Counted from the stretch's first letter, positions 1-6,300 are shown. The stretch is 11,222 bases of DNA from Verrucomicrobiota bacterium (GCA_003176035.1 PSRL01000091.1:1-11222); one strand, 5' to 3'. Numbers and translations: made by a program. Notes: generated by a model not told the origin, from the sequence alone.

Positions 1-71
1 CCCTCAGCTTTCTCTGATGTAAATCCCGTGTCTTTTAGTTCTTGAACCCATTCGAATGTTTTGAATTTCAT
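1..71 (-). CDS. N-terminus of a DUF1640-like (CCDC90-type) coiled-coil protein, partial
   Basis: An ATG at 69-71 on the minus strand opens a frame that stays open to the left edge. It gives about 24 residues beginning MKFKTFEWVQELKDTGFTSE and ending KAEG. From memory, this resembles the N-terminus of the DUF1640 family (PF07798), where a short amphipathic helix with a 'T...V..L...GF....AE' pattern precedes a long coiled coil and usually a C-terminal membrane segment. The rest of the protein lies outside the window. No Shine-Dalgarno sequence is visible before the ATG, and there is no in-frame stop close upstream, so the start is provisional. The gene runs in the same direction as the ABC ATPase, 128 bp downstream of it. 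The function of the bacterial family members is poorly defined. The call rests on a short stretch and could be wrong. Confidence 0.5.
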   Translation of the reverse strand, partial: MKFKTFEWVQELKDTGFTSEKAE

Positions 72-126
72 AACAGCAAGGAAGTTAAGGAAAATACACC
101 CGAATTTTATTTTGCGACATGGACAG

Positions 127-156
127 CTCGTCCGTTTTTGATTTTTAACAGACGAG
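127..156. other. Inverted repeat between the ABC ATPase gene and the DUF1640-like gene
   Basis: CTCGTCCGTT (127-136) pairs with AACAGACGAG (147-156), giving nine of ten base pairs and a 10-nt AT-rich loop. It lies 43 bp past the stop of the ABC ATPase gene. Neither strand shows a T-run directly after the stem, so it is not a standard intrinsic terminator. It could slow transcription, protect an RNA end or bind a regulator. The rest of 72-199 shows no convincing promoter or gene. Confidence 0.3.
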
Positions 157-199
157 ATAAATTGCTCATTGCTGACCGCAACCTCGAGAGCGAATTCTC

Positions 200-1336
200 T
201 TATGTCTTGAGGATGATAATGTCTCGAGGAGCGACAGTAAGAAATACCGGCCCCGGACGCAAAATATCCGCAGCGGCCCAATCTAATACCTTTAAGTACC
301 CAATCTTTGTGCGCACACGATATTCTATGTTCTCACCGAGAAAAACGCCGGCTTCGATTTGTCCGGAAAACAAATTGTCGTTATTGTCAAGTAAGTTTGC
401 CCCATTGGTGGCCTTCTGAATCCAAATTCGGAGCGTTTCAGGTCGGATGCACAAAGTACAGAGTTCGTTAACAAAAAATTGGGAGGGGGGAGTTTCAGCA
501 TTGAGGAGGCCAAGCTCCGTTTCAACGGAAATTTTGTTTTGTGAACATTCCCTTACCTTTCCAGAAATCAAATTAGCTTCGCCGATAAATCCGGCAACGA
601 AGGAGTTTATGGGGCGATGATAGATTTCTTTTGGAGTGCCAATTTGGCAAACGGCGCCATTAGCCATGATGGCCATCCGGTCCGCTGCGGAGAGTGCTTC
701 CTTTTGATCGTGGGTGACGTGGATCGCTGTGATCTTTTGTTGCTGGCAAATGGACCGCAATTCGCTGCGCATTTTGACACGCAATTGGGCATCCAGATTT
801 GAGAGAGGTTCATCCAAAAGAAGACAGGGAGGAGCAACGGCTAAAGCGCGAGCGAGGGCAACGCGTTGTTGCTGTCCCCCTGAAAGTTCTGAGATATTCC
901 GTTTGCCCAGATCCTCAAGACTCATGATCCGAAGCATTTCATCCACTCGTTCTTCTCTGTGAATCCGTGGTATGCCTAATTCTTCTAAGCCAAATGAGAT
1001 GTTCTTCCGCACGGAAAGATGGGGCCAAAGGGCATAGTTTTGAAAGACCATGCCAATCTTGCGGAGATAGGCAGGTAATCGAGTGACGATCTTGTCGTCA
1101 AAAAAAATCTCACCCTGGTCCGGAAAGACCAATCCGGCCAAAGTGCGAAGCAGGGTAGTTTTGCCACAGCCGCTTGGGCCTAAAAGGAAAAAGATCTCAC
1201 CCGGACGGATTTCCAAATTCACATTGAGCAGCGCTGCGGTTGAACCAAAATGCTTTGAAACATTTTGAATTCGAATCGCGCTCGCTCTGCCAGTTTCTTT
1301 GTGAAATCGGTAATCGCGGATAATGGGTTGCTTCAT
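200..1336 (-). CDS. ABC transporter ATP-binding protein, FbpC/PotA-like with TOBE domain
   Basis: This is the cytoplasmic ATPase subunit of an import ABC transporter (378 aa). Visible motifs are Walker A GPSGCGKTT (53-61), Q-loop Gln99, signature LSGGQ (151-155), Walker B CLLLDE (171-176), D-loop SNLD (179-182) and H-loop His209. The C-terminal third (about 245-378) fits the TOBE-type beta domain seen in ATPases of the iron(III), spermidine/putrescine, sulfate and sugar import families. The length is usual for this group. The segment MVFQNYALWPHLSV resembles FbpC-like proteins, but the substrate cannot be told. The start at 1336 is supported by AGGA at 1341-1344 (spacing 4) and by an in-frame TAG just upstream. 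About 18 residues precede the usual family start. No permease or substrate-binding protein is in the window: ilvD lies 169 bp upstream and a DUF1640-like gene downstream, so partners must be encoded elsewhere or beyond the left edge. Confidence 0.92.
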   Translation of the reverse strand: MKQPIIRDYRFHKETGRASAIRIQNVSKHFGSTAALLNVNLEIRPGEIFFLLGPSGCGKTTLLRTLAGLVFPDQGEIFFDDKIVTRLPAYLRKIGMVFQNYALWPHLSVRKNISFGLEELGIPRIHREERVDEMLRIMSLEDLGKRNISELSGGQQQRVALARALAVAPPCLLLDEPLSNLDAQLRVKMRSELRSICQQQKITAIHVTHDQKEALSAADRMAIMANGAVCQIGTPKEIYHRPINSFVAGFIGEANLISGKVRECSQNKISVETELGLLNAETPPSQFFVNELCTLCIRPETLRIWIQKATNGANLLDNNDNLFSGQIEAGVFLGENIEYRVRTKIGYLKVLDWAAADILRPGPVFLTVAPRDIIILKT

Positions 1337-1392
1337 TGATTCCTAAAAGGACCGGCCGGAGCGAATCGATTAGGGTCAATCCGCCTGCTATC

Positions 1393-1427
1393 GGAGAAAT
1401 AAATTCTCCATTTGCGATGCCGCAAAT
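1393..1427. promoter_or_regulatory. Two back-to-back perfect hairpins in the presumed leader of the ABC ATPase gene
   Basis: GGAGAA (1393-1398) pairs with TTCTCC (1404-1409), loop 5. Directly abutting it, ATTTGCG (1410-1416) pairs with CGCAAAT (1421-1427), loop 4. Both stems are perfect. They lie between a candidate promoter (1438-1466) and the ABC ATPase start (1336). No T-run follows on the minus strand, so terminator function for ilvD is unlikely. They could be operator half-sites or leader RNA structure. Function is inferred only. Confidence 0.35.
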
Positions 1428-1437
1428 AAAATCTTTT

Positions 1438-1466
1438 TGTATACGGCCCAAATCCGCAATGAACAA
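1438..1466 (-). promoter_or_regulatory. Candidate sigma-70-type promoter for the ABC ATPase gene
   Basis: On the minus strand TTGTTC (1461-1466) and TATACA (1438-1443) are separated by exactly 17 bp. Transcription would begin near 1430, right before the twin hairpins, and give a leader of about 95 nt. The motifs match the consensus at four of six (-35) and five of six (-10) positions. The region lies in the 169-bp gap after ilvD, which fits separate transcription of the ABC gene. The prediction is by eye only. Confidence 0.35.
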
Positions 1467-1505
1467 CGGCTAATTTTTCTCCGACAAAGCCGCTAAGGCT
1501 GTAAG

Positions 1506-3215
1506 TTATAACTGAGCATCGGTGACCGCCCCCTCCGAAGCGGAGTTTACCAGTGCAGCATATTTGGCTAATACGCCCCGTTTGTAACGGGGACTCGGTT
1601 TTTCCCATGCCGCAAGTCGGCTCTCCAGTTCTTTATCAGAAATTCCTACGGAAAGCACGCGTTGGGTCGCATCAATCGTAACGAGATCGCCGTCTTGAAG
1701 GACCGCGAGGGGGCCGCCTTCAAAAGCTTCCGGGGTGATATGCCCCACTACGAATCCGTGGGTGCCGCCCGAAAATCGTCCGTCGGTGATCAGTGCCACA
1801 TCCTTGCCAAGACCACGTCCCATCACAGCGCTTGTTGGAGAAAGCATTTCGCGCATTCCGGGCCCACCTTTAGGACCCTCATAGCGAATGACAATGACGT
1901 CTCCTTTATGAATCTTGCCGTCTAAAATAGCTTGAAGCGCCTTTTCTTCGGAATCGAATGTGCGTGCAGGTCCGGAAAATTTTTCGCCTTCTTTGCCACT
2001 GATCTTAGCCACTGCCCCCTCGGGGGCGATGTTGCCGCGCAAAATGACCAGATGACTCTCTTTTTTTAAAGGATTGTCCAACGGCCGCACAATTTCTTGT
2101 CCCTTCGGGTAGCTTTTAAACGGTGCTAAGTTCTCCTTGAGGGTTTTGCCGGTGACCGTCAGGCAATCTCCATGTAAAAGACCCGCATGTAAAAGATCTC
2201 TCATCAATGGGATGATGCCGCCAATGTCGACAAGTTCGGACATGAGATAACGACCGCTTGGCTTAAGGTCGGCCAGTACGGGGACGCGTTTCCCGATACG
2301 ATTGAAATCGTCGATCGTGAGCCTAATTCCGGCCGCATCGGCGATAGCCAGTAAGTGAAGAACTGCGTTAGTGGAACCGCCTAAGGCAATTACCACCGTG
2401 ATTGCATTTTCCAATGCCTCCAAAGAGAGAATGTCTGAGGGGCGAATTCCGCGTCGAAGCATTTCCAATACGGCTTCGCTTGCTCTGCGGCAATCTTCTT
2501 TCTTGTGTTCGGAAATCGCTGTTTGAGCGGAGCTGTTCGGCAGGCTCAGACCCATAGCCTCGATGGCGGATGCCATGGTGTTGGCGCTGTACATTCCTCC
2601 GCACGATCCGGGTCCTGGAATGGCACAGGATTCCACAGAATCCAACTCGGCATCGTTGATCGTTCCAGCGGCATGTTGACCGACCGCTTCAAAGACCGAA
2701 ACGATATCCACTTTCTTCCCATTCAAACAGCCCGGAAGAATGGTGCCGCCATAAACAAAAACCGCTGCGCGATTCATCCTGGCAATTGCCATGGCGCAAG
2801 CGGGCATATTCTTGTCACAGCCGCCAATTGCTACAAAGCCATCCAGGTTTTCACAGCCAACTACGGTTTCAATCGAATCGGCAATGACTTCGCGAGAAAC
2901 CAGAGAATATTTCATCCCTTCCGTCCCCATTGAAATACCATCCGAAATTGTAATGGTATTGAAAATGAGAGACTTTCCTCCAGCTGCATCCACCGCACCT
3001 GCGGCTTCTCTGGCAAGTTGATCTATGTGCATGTTGCAGGGTGTGACTCTGCTCCACGTTGAAGCGATCCCGATTTGGGGCTTCAAAAAATCACTTTTTG
3101 TAAATCCCACCGGATAAAGCATTGAGCGGTTTGGTGCCCGATGCGGACCATCCATGGCAACAGAAGAGTAGGGACGCAGATGAATTTCTTTCGAATCAGA
3201 ATGGCTATTTTTCAT
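1506..3215 (-). CDS. ilvD: Dihydroxy-acid dehydratase
   Basis: The enzyme dehydrates 2,3-dihydroxy-isovalerate and 2,3-dihydroxy-3-methylvalerate to the 2-keto acids in valine, isoleucine, leucine and pantothenate synthesis, in the cytoplasm. At 569 aa it is full length for the IlvD/Edd family. Cys60 (in VTPCN), Cys133 (in GGCDKN) and Cys205 (in GPGSCGG) are in the positions of the iron-sulfur cluster ligands. All three being present fits the cluster type described for the mycobacterial and plant enzymes. Lys135 of CDKNMP is at the place of the carbamylated, metal-binding lysine. The C-terminal swivelling domain keeps DGRFSGGTHG (478-487), where Ser482 is the likely catalytic base. The ATG at 3215 is the most upstream start, since an in-frame TAA lies 9 bp before it. 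No Shine-Dalgarno sequence is visible. No other ilv gene is nearby, so it stands alone. No leader peptide rich in Ile, Leu or Val codons was seen upstream. Confidence 0.96.
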   Translation of the reverse strand: MKNSHSDSKEIHLRPYSSVAMDGPHRAPNRSMLYPVGFTKSDFLKPQIGIASTWSRVTPCNMHIDQLAREAAGAVDAAGGKSLIFNTITISDGISMGTEGMKYSLVSREVIADSIETVVGCENLDGFVAIGGCDKNMPACAMAIARMNRAAVFVYGGTILPGCLNGKKVDIVSVFEAVGQHAAGTINDAELDSVESCAIPGPGSCGGMYSANTMASAIEAMGLSLPNSSAQTAISEHKKEDCRRASEAVLEMLRRGIRPSDILSLEALENAITVVIALGGSTNAVLHLLAIADAAGIRLTIDDFNRIGKRVPVLADLKPSGRYLMSELVDIGGIIPLMRDLLHAGLLHGDCLTVTGKTLKENLAPFKSYPKGQEIVRPLDNPLKKESHLVILRGNIAPEGAVAKISGKEGEKFSGPARTFDSEEKALQAILDGKIHKGDVIVIRYEGPKGGPGMREMLSPTSAVMGRGLGKDVALITDGRFSGGTHGFVVGHITPEAFEGGPLAVLQDGDLVTIDATQRVLSVGISDKELESRLAAWEKPSPRYKRGVLAKYAALVNSASEGAVTDAQL

Positions 3216-3377
3216 TGAGTATTATCGATGGGTTAAAATTTCGGCAGTATGAAACAAATAAAATTCATGCGCAAATTGCTTCATTTAAAAAATCAAACAC
3301 GTTAGAATATTTCTGTCGAACAAATTTTATGTGTTATCAAGGATAGGTACCACAAATTATGGCTTTGCATTGAAAAG
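3216..3377. other. AT-rich upstream region of ilvD, no gene seen
   Basis: This stretch presumably holds the ilvD promoter on the minus strand. One weak possibility is TTGCGC, 17 bp, CATACT (about 3249-3277 region), but several equally poor matches exist, so no promoter is called. Short frames here are shadows without recognisable protein features. No attenuator-like hairpin with a T-run was found. Confidence 0.3.
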
Positions 3378-3514
3378 CTAGAGCGTTTATTAACTAACTT
3401 AACTAAATTACTGGTTGCAAGAAATTGCCATGAGGTTGTTGGCCTTTTTATTCCAGGTCCGGCAGCCGCCGGACCTGGCAATAACGTGCAACTATTAATT
3501 AATAAATGCTCTAG
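3378..3514. repeat. MITE-like 137-bp inverted-repeat element
   Basis: The sequence CTAG occurs at both ends (3378-3381 and 3511-3514). Just inside, 3382-3397 (AGCGTTTATTAACTAA) matches the reverse complement of 3495-3510 at 14 of 16 positions. Further pairs continue inward: GTTGCA (3414-3419) with TGCAAC (3487-3492), then ATTGCCA (3424-3430) with TGGCAAT (3476-3482), and a strong central hairpin at 3453-3478. The left arm carries a tandem TTAACTAA (3390-3397, 3399-3406), which makes it longer than the right. No protein is encoded. The layout fits a miniature inverted-repeat transposable element with a CTAG target duplication; IS5-group elements are known to duplicate YTAR targets. Because CTAG is itself a palindrome, the duplication is not proved. 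It could instead be a large RNA stem-loop. Confidence 0.5.
3453..3478. repeat. Very stable 11-bp GC-rich hairpin at the centre of the MITE-like element
   Basis: CCAGGTCCGGC (3453-3463) and GCCGGACCTGG (3468-3478) are perfect complements around the loop AGCC. With one bulged C (3479) the stem extends by TTATT (3448-3452) with AATAA (3480-3484), 16 bp in all. The T-run lies before the stem on the plus strand, where it would not help termination, and neither strand has a T-run after the stem. It is therefore not a canonical intrinsic terminator, although it may still block read-through from the BASS operon. Confidence 0.7.
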
Positions 3515-3670
3515 AGAAAAAGAAAGGAACCCTGCATTCCAATTCCGAATGGCCGATCATAACAAATGTTTGGGAATTTTCGAAGATAGTGAAACACTTC
3601 TAAAATGATCACACCTTTGTCGTTATTGTTTTCTAATCTACCAGCTGTCGGGTGTGTAAAATTCAGTGAC
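3515..3670. other. Intergenic tail after the BASS operon, no gene seen
   Basis: This segment lies between the MITE-like element and the stop of the downstream BASS gene. A minus-strand frame (3511-3711) crosses it but overlaps the end of the BASS gene and has no recognisable domain. CACACC (3610-3615) can pair with GGTGTG (3651-3656), but the 35-nt loop makes this weak. No T-run terminator was identified. Confidence 0.3.
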
Positions 3671-4633
3671 TTAAATGGGGTTGTGGCGTGACTGTAATGG
3701 ATCGTCACCACCGTTTGGCACAGTCCTAATAGGGTGGTTTATCCAGAAGCTTGCAAGTAGCGATCCCGAAACATTATGCCAAATTGAAAATAACGTGCCT
3801 GGAAGCGCGGTAAGTGGCATAAAGTACAACTTGCCGAGTGCTGCGGCAAAACCCGAGTTTTGCATTCCAACTTCAATTGCAAGTGTCCGACAGGTAGCTT
3901 CATCGAATCTAAACAGCTTAGCACCCCAATAACCGCCAATTAATCCAATAGTATTATGTAGAACGACACCGGCCACCACTAAAGGGCCCAGCGATAAAAT
4001 AGTCTTTGTATTGACGGCAATAAGGCCTGAGATCAAAAATAAGATCGCAAACATGGAAACCAACGGAGCGATTCGTTTGATTGAATCCATTTTTCGATTA
4101 AAAAAGTAATTGAATACAAGCCCAGCTCCAACAGGAAATACTACAATTTGGAAAATACTTTTCAGTATCCCATGCATATCAACCGTAACTTTCGCATCAA
4201 CATAGAGACGAAGCAGTAATGGTGTCGCAAATACGCCAACTAGAGTCGATAGAGCTGTCAAAGTGATCGAAAGGGCAACGTTGCCGCGCGCTAGAGAAGT
4301 GACTAGATTAGATGCGGTACCACCCGAAGCGCAACCAACCAATATCATGCCAATGGTCAGTTCCTGCGGCATGTGTAGCAATCTGGATAATAGCCACGCT
4401 ATTAAAGGCATTAATGAATATTGTAGCACTAAACCCGCAATGACAGGTAGAGGCTGAAAAAAGACGCGCTTGAAATCAGAGCTTGAAAGTGTCACTCCCA
4501 TGGCAAACATAATCAACATAAGAAGCGAAGCTGTCCAATGGGTGATACCTTCGAACCCCTGTGGAATGCAATATGCGACAATAGAAATCAAAATTGCCCA
4601 AACTGGGAAAAGGCGCGTAATAATATCAAGCAT
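3671..4633 (-). CDS. Bile acid:sodium symporter (BASS) family transporter, sodium sites intact
   Basis: This is an inner-membrane protein of 320 aa with about nine or ten hydrophobic segments from residue 5 to 298, the usual size of bacterial BASS proteins. Such proteins take up organic anions (bile acids, keto acids, pantoate and others) with sodium. The substrate cannot be read from sequence. The two signature crossover regions are present: CASGGTASN (101-109) and EVGMQNSG (254-261). Residues matching the sodium ligands described for the Neisseria meningitidis ASBT homologue are all present with a constant offset of 6: Gln71, Ser108, Asn109, Ser122, Thr126, Glu254 and Gln258. It lies 34 bp downstream of a second BASS gene on the same strand, so the two are probably co-transcribed. 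The ATG at 4633 has no clear Shine-Dalgarno sequence but aligns with the start of its neighbour. The hydrophilic tail (299-320) is likely cytoplasmic and variable. Confidence 0.88.
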   Translation of the reverse strand: MLDIITRLFPVWAILISIVAYCIPQGFEGITHWTASLLMLIMFAMGVTLSSSDFKRVFFQPLPVIAGLVLQYSLMPLIAWLLSRLLHMPQELTIGMILVGCASGGTASNLVTSLARGNVALSITLTALSTLVGVFATPLLLRLYVDAKVTVDMHGILKSIFQIVVFPVGAGLVFNYFFNRKMDSIKRIAPLVSMFAILFLISGLIAVNTKTILSLGPLVVAGVVLHNTIGLIGGYWGAKLFRFDEATCRTLAIEVGMQNSGFAAALGKLYFMPLTALPGTLFSIWHNVSGSLLASFWINHPIRTVPNGGDDPLQSRHNPI

Positions 4634-4667
4634 GGCTACAAAAAAGAATAGAACCTAGTGTCCTGAG

Positions 4668-5672
4668 TCAGGAAATTCTTGTAAAATCAGGACGCCTAGT
4701 GAGAGCCAGTTTCCTTTTGTTTTGGGCAGGATGATGATGAGCCCAAAAATTTGCAAGTAATGATCCGGATATATTATGCCAGACTGAAAATAGCGAACCT
4801 GCAAGAGCGGCAACCGGAGCTATAAGAGGGGTGAAATATAGCTTACAAAGAGCAACCGCGAGTCCGGAATTTTGCATTCCCACTTCGATCGAAAGCGTTC
4901 GGCAGATGCCACACTCAAATCCAAGTAATCTACTGATCCAATAACCGCCCAGTAAGCCAATTATATTATGTAGGATTACCCCCACTACTAACAGAGGAAC
5001 AGTTACTTTCTGAGCATTTGATGTGAGGGTCATCGTGGCGGCAATCACTAACAGGATTGCAATCATTGAGATTACGGAAAACCAATGTTGAACATTCCGT
5101 ATTTTCCTACCGAAACAGTGATTTGTTAATAATCCTATTCCAATGGGTAGCGTAACAATTTGCAGCGAAAAGTGTCGCCAATGCCATCGATTGATGTCGA
5201 TCAGCATTCCGTCCATAGCGATTTCCCGTGAGACATCGAGATACAGACAAGTCAATAACGGTGTGATGAAAACACCAACTAAAGCGGATAGTGCGCTCAA
5301 CGTCAGAGAAAGTGCCACGTCGCCTTGGGCAAGATAAGTCATCACGACAGATGCGGTGCCGCTGGCAACGCAACCTACAAGGATCATGCCTGCTGTAAGA
5401 TCAGGTGGCATTTGGAGTAGCGTGGCAATCAGATAGGCGACAAGTGGCATGATCAGATAGTGAAGCCCCAGTCCAACAAAAAGGGGTGTGGGGTGAGCAA
5501 GAACGCGACAAAAATCATGCACTGAAACAGTAATTGCCATTGAAAGCATAATCACAACCAAAAGACTCGTGATGTGCGGAACGATCCCGTTAAATAACGC
5601 TGGAAATTGATATGCAAGCGCTGACACAAAAATGACGGAAGCCGGAAATAGACGTGCAAGGAGGATCTGCAT
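4668..5672 (-). CDS. BASS-family transporter, paralogue with altered sodium-site residues
   Basis: This 334-aa membrane protein aligns with the adjacent BASS gene almost without gaps from residue 1 to about 158 (RLFP start, GMILVGC at 95-101, EVGMQNSG at 263-270). I chose the ATG at 5670-5672 because its product starts exactly where the neighbour does. An upstream TTG at 5726 would add 18 polar residues unlike the family. Neither start has a good Shine-Dalgarno sequence. Glu263 and Gln267 of the crossover motif are kept, as are Ser108 and Ser122. However, the positions of Gln71 and Asn109 hold His71 and Val109, and Thr126 is Ser126. A 9-residue insertion rich in aromatic and basic residues lies around 159-168 (DINRWHWRHF). 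The role is probably organic anion transport. These changes may alter sodium dependence, which is inference. It is the first gene of the two-gene BASS unit. Confidence 0.86.
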   Translation of the reverse strand: MQILLARLFPASVIFVSALAYQFPALFNGIVPHITSLLVVIMLSMAITVSVHDFCRVLAHPTPLFVGLGLHYLIMPLVAYLIATLLQMPPDLTAGMILVGCVASGTASVVMTYLAQGDVALSLTLSALSALVGVFITPLLTCLYLDVSREIAMDGMLIDINRWHWRHFSLQIVTLPIGIGLLTNHCFGRKIRNVQHWFSVISMIAILLVIAATMTLTSNAQKVTVPLLVVGVILHNIIGLLGGYWISRLLGFECGICRTLSIEVGMQNSGLAVALCKLYFTPLIAPVAALAGSLFSVWHNISGSLLANFWAHHHPAQNKRKLALTRRPDFTRIS

Positions 5673-5818
5673 TATTTTTAAACAAGGTTGAGCATGGCAG
5701 TGAGCGTCTCGGAAACATCGATCCAAAAAAGTGTGGAGGTGGCGCAGCCAGGAGTTTTTCAGACACGGTTGGCAGCTACCGACTGTGTAGAACCTATCCC
5801 AAAATTAGGAAGACCGGC

Positions 5819-5922
5819 GTTGCCAGAAATGTTGGAGCCAGGCGAGGCGCCAAAATGAGGGAATACCTTGGACGGTATTGACTCACTTTGGGAACACAGC
5901 CTGGCTGCAAAAGAGCGGCAAC
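5819..5922 (-). repeat. Long nested hairpin inside the left arm of the mosaic
   Basis: Four helices stack in order: GTTGCC (5819-5824) with GGCAAC (5917-5922); AGCCAGG (5836-5842) with CCTGGCT (5900-5906); CCAAAATGAG (5850-5859) with CTCACTTTGG (5882-5891); and AATACC (5862-5867) with GGTATT (5874-5879), closing a 6-nt loop. That is 28 Watson-Crick pairs plus one mismatch, which reads as G-U only in RNA made from the minus strand. GGCG flanks the element on both sides (5816-5819 and 5929-5932), like a short target duplication. No known RNA family was recognised. Confidence 0.6.
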
Positions 5923-6005
5923 CCTCTGGGCGAGAGCCCTTATGCCATAGGATGGTGTCGCTTAAGTTGATCAGGTGTCGCAGAGGATACCTGACCAATC
6001 TCGCT

Positions 6006-6067
6006 CCTGATCCTCTGTCATAATTGCTTCTCGCGCCGGCCTCCCTAGGTTTTGGGAGAGGTTCTAC
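6006..6067 (-). repeat. Dispersed repeat, copy 1 (right arm of the mosaic)
   Basis: Positions 6006-6041 match 7154-7189 at 32 of 36 bases in the same orientation, and similarity continues more loosely to 6067. In plus-strand RNA, CTTCTC (6027-6032) can pair with GAGAGG (6056-6061), with one U-G pair where copy 2 has C-G. The spacing between the copies is 1148 bp, and the phosphoribosyltransferase gene lies between them. The repeat is probably a genome-wide family, which cannot be tested here. Confidence 0.7.
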
Positions 6068-6068
6068 A

Positions 6069-6300
6069 TTCCTTCCTTTGTACTTGGGCCTGCACAGCAG
6101 TCTTTGATCACACCGCCCTCCATGCTCTTTTTGGTGGGCTCTTAAATTCACAAATTTTTGGGATTGTTTATGGCTAACATGAAGTCTGGGGACAAGGCAC
6201 ACGCGCATCTCCGATATATGAGGGAGCTTTAAAATATAGTCAAGTATTTCCTGCAAAATCGAATGCGCGGTATTTCTAAGGACCAAACAACCAAATAATC
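6069..6300. other. Non-coding stretch between the repeat mosaic and the AT-rich promoter region
   Basis: I see no supported gene here. The minus-strand frame that starts at 6286 (175 aa) runs through this stretch and then through the repeat mosaic. Its composition changes abruptly where the repeats begin, and it matches no family I recognise. It might be a remnant of an old gene in its first 55 residues, but nothing confirms this. Confidence 0.3.

Larger units (their letters stand above)
5786..6068. repeat. Inverted-repeat mosaic (MITE-like) upstream of the BASS genes
   Basis: The left end TGTAGAACCTATCCCAAAA and onward (5786-5819) matches the reverse complement of the right end (6034-6068) at about 30 of 35 positions, with one gap. 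Inside the right arm, 6006-6033 has a match in the left half: GCGAGAGCCCTTATGCCATA and onward (5930-5953) lies in the opposite orientation. So the left arm looks like a copy of the right arm split in two by a 104-nt hairpin (5819-5922). No transposase is present, and the flanking bases show no clear target duplication. The 175-aa minus-strand frame across this region (5759-6286) looks like a by-product of the repeats. A structured RNA or a decayed insertion sequence end are alternatives. Confidence 0.55.

Noticed and set aside
42..419. 125-aa plus-strand open frame
   Set aside because: It runs antisense to the ABC ATPase C-terminus and to the start of the DUF1640-like gene, and has no family features.
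3453..3478. Intrinsic terminator for ilvD or the BASS operon
   Set aside because: The stem is strong, but no T-run follows on either strand. The T-rich tract is on the wrong side.
374..3630. 13-bp identical word TTGTCGTTATTGT near 374 and 3618
   Set aside because: A shared 13-mer is expected about once by chance in a window of this size, and flanking bases do not match.
3511..3711. 66-aa minus-strand frame overlapping the end of the BASS gene
   Set aside because: It overlaps the BASS gene and reaches into the MITE-like element, with no motif that supports a protein.
5724..5726. TTG start of the upstream BASS gene giving 352 aa
   Set aside because: The extra 18 residues are polar and absent in the paralogue. 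The ATG at 5672 aligns exactly with the paralogue start.
5759..6286. 175-aa minus-strand open frame
   Set aside because: Most of it translates the inverted-repeat mosaic and the long hairpin. It has no recognisable domain, no good ribosome site, and a composition unlike the real genes.
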